Under the pieces are notes generated by a model that was given only the letters and a program-made list of their open reading frames with translations, made no database searches and was not told the origin of the DNA. From DASUMF01 sp040510575 (GTDB taxonomy: Bacteria; Actinomycetota; Acidimicrobiia; IMCC26256; DASPTH01), in the NCBI GenBank assembly GCA_040510575.1, contig JBEVIU010000142.1:1-13807 (forward strand): DNA of 13,807 nucleotides. Direction: 5' to 3'. Shown here piece after piece: positions 13,635-13,807 of this stretch. Made by a program: the position numbers and the translations under genes. Within the stretch, counting starts at the first letter, position 1. Each line of letters begins with the position of its first letter.

Positions 13635-13807
13635 TCACAGTTCGGCACTGACCCCCTGCCTTGGCCAACCCCAGATCAGCAACGTCACGGCCACGGCGTC
13701 CAGCGGAACCAGCACCAGGCTGCGGGCACTGAGTGGTGCGATGCTTCCCGCAAACCCGAGAACAGAGACTGCGAGCAACGCCCATCTAGGCCAGGCGTGC
13801 CCTCGGC
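13635..13807 (-). CDS. C-terminal fragment of an unidentified integral membrane protein, 5' end off the window
   Basis: On the minus strand an open frame enters from the right edge (first complete codon at 13805-13803) and stops with TGA at 13637-13635, giving 57 codons. It reads RGHAWPRWALLAVSVLGFAG, then SIAPLSARS, then a second hydrophobic helix LVLVPLDAVAVTLLIWGW and a short tail. Two membrane-spanning segments separated by a short loop, Trp/Arg at the membrane borders and mostly G/C third positions all support real coding. The fragment is too short to name a family. The stop lies 97 bases before the ATG of the small exported protein, in the same direction, so they could share a transcript. 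Confidence 0.6.
   Translation of the reverse strand, partial: RGHAWPRWALLAVSVLGFAGSIAPLSARSLVLVPLDAVAVTLLIWGWPRQGVSAEL

Noticed and set aside
13534..13785. 83-codon minus-strand frame at the right end
   Set aside because: The alternative minus-strand frame ending at 13635 encodes two clean membrane helices; this one is Cys/Arg/Gly-rich and looks out of frame.
1..13807. CRISPR arrays, tRNA or rRNA genes, transposases, att sites
   Set aside because: No regularly spaced repeats, cloverleaf-like sequence, rRNA sequence, transposase motifs or flanking direct repeats were seen.

Overview
The window is GC-rich (roughly two-thirds G+C by eye) with GTG starts, tightly overlapping genes and actinobacterial-type cell-wall sugar enzymes. 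An AftD-family arabinofuranosyltransferase beside a WbbL-like rhamnosyltransferase, RmlB/RmlD and a ManB-like nucleotidyltransferase points to an actinobacterium. My best guess is a lineage outside the mycobacteria, such as Acidimicrobiia; this is inference, since no marker gene is present.

Left part, minus strand (1-5102): a giant GT-C membrane glycosyltransferase of the AftD family, followed 10 bases downstream by a DPM1-like family 2 glycosyltransferase that runs off the left edge. A short divergent spacer (5103-5213) carries actinobacterial-type -10 elements for both directions. On the minus side the element sits exactly where it could start a leaderless 14-codon leader ORF ahead of aftD.

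Centre, plus strand (5214-13143): a compact array of rmlB, rmlD, a UDP-glucose 6-dehydrogenase, a UDP-glucuronate decarboxylase, a WbbL-like GT2, a membrane-anchored His/Cys-rich protein of unknown function, a ManB-like sugar-1-phosphate nucleotidyltransferase and a GalE-like epimerase. Most junctions overlap by 1-8 bases or are separated by a few. The exceptions are a likely internal promoter before 10292 and a 14-bp tandem triplication at the 11077/11102 junction. Together these genes supply late steps of dTDP-rhamnose, UDP-glucuronate, UDP-xylose and probably GDP-mannose and UDP-galactose, plus glycosyltransferases that would use such donors for an envelope polysaccharide. rmlA and rmlC are not in the window.

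Right end, minus strand (13109-13807): visibly lower G+C. It holds a small predicted exported protein with four cysteines whose 3' end overlaps the end of the galE-like gene, and the C-terminal piece of an unidentified membrane protein entering from the right edge. I saw no tRNA, rRNA, CRISPR array, insertion sequence or phage gene.
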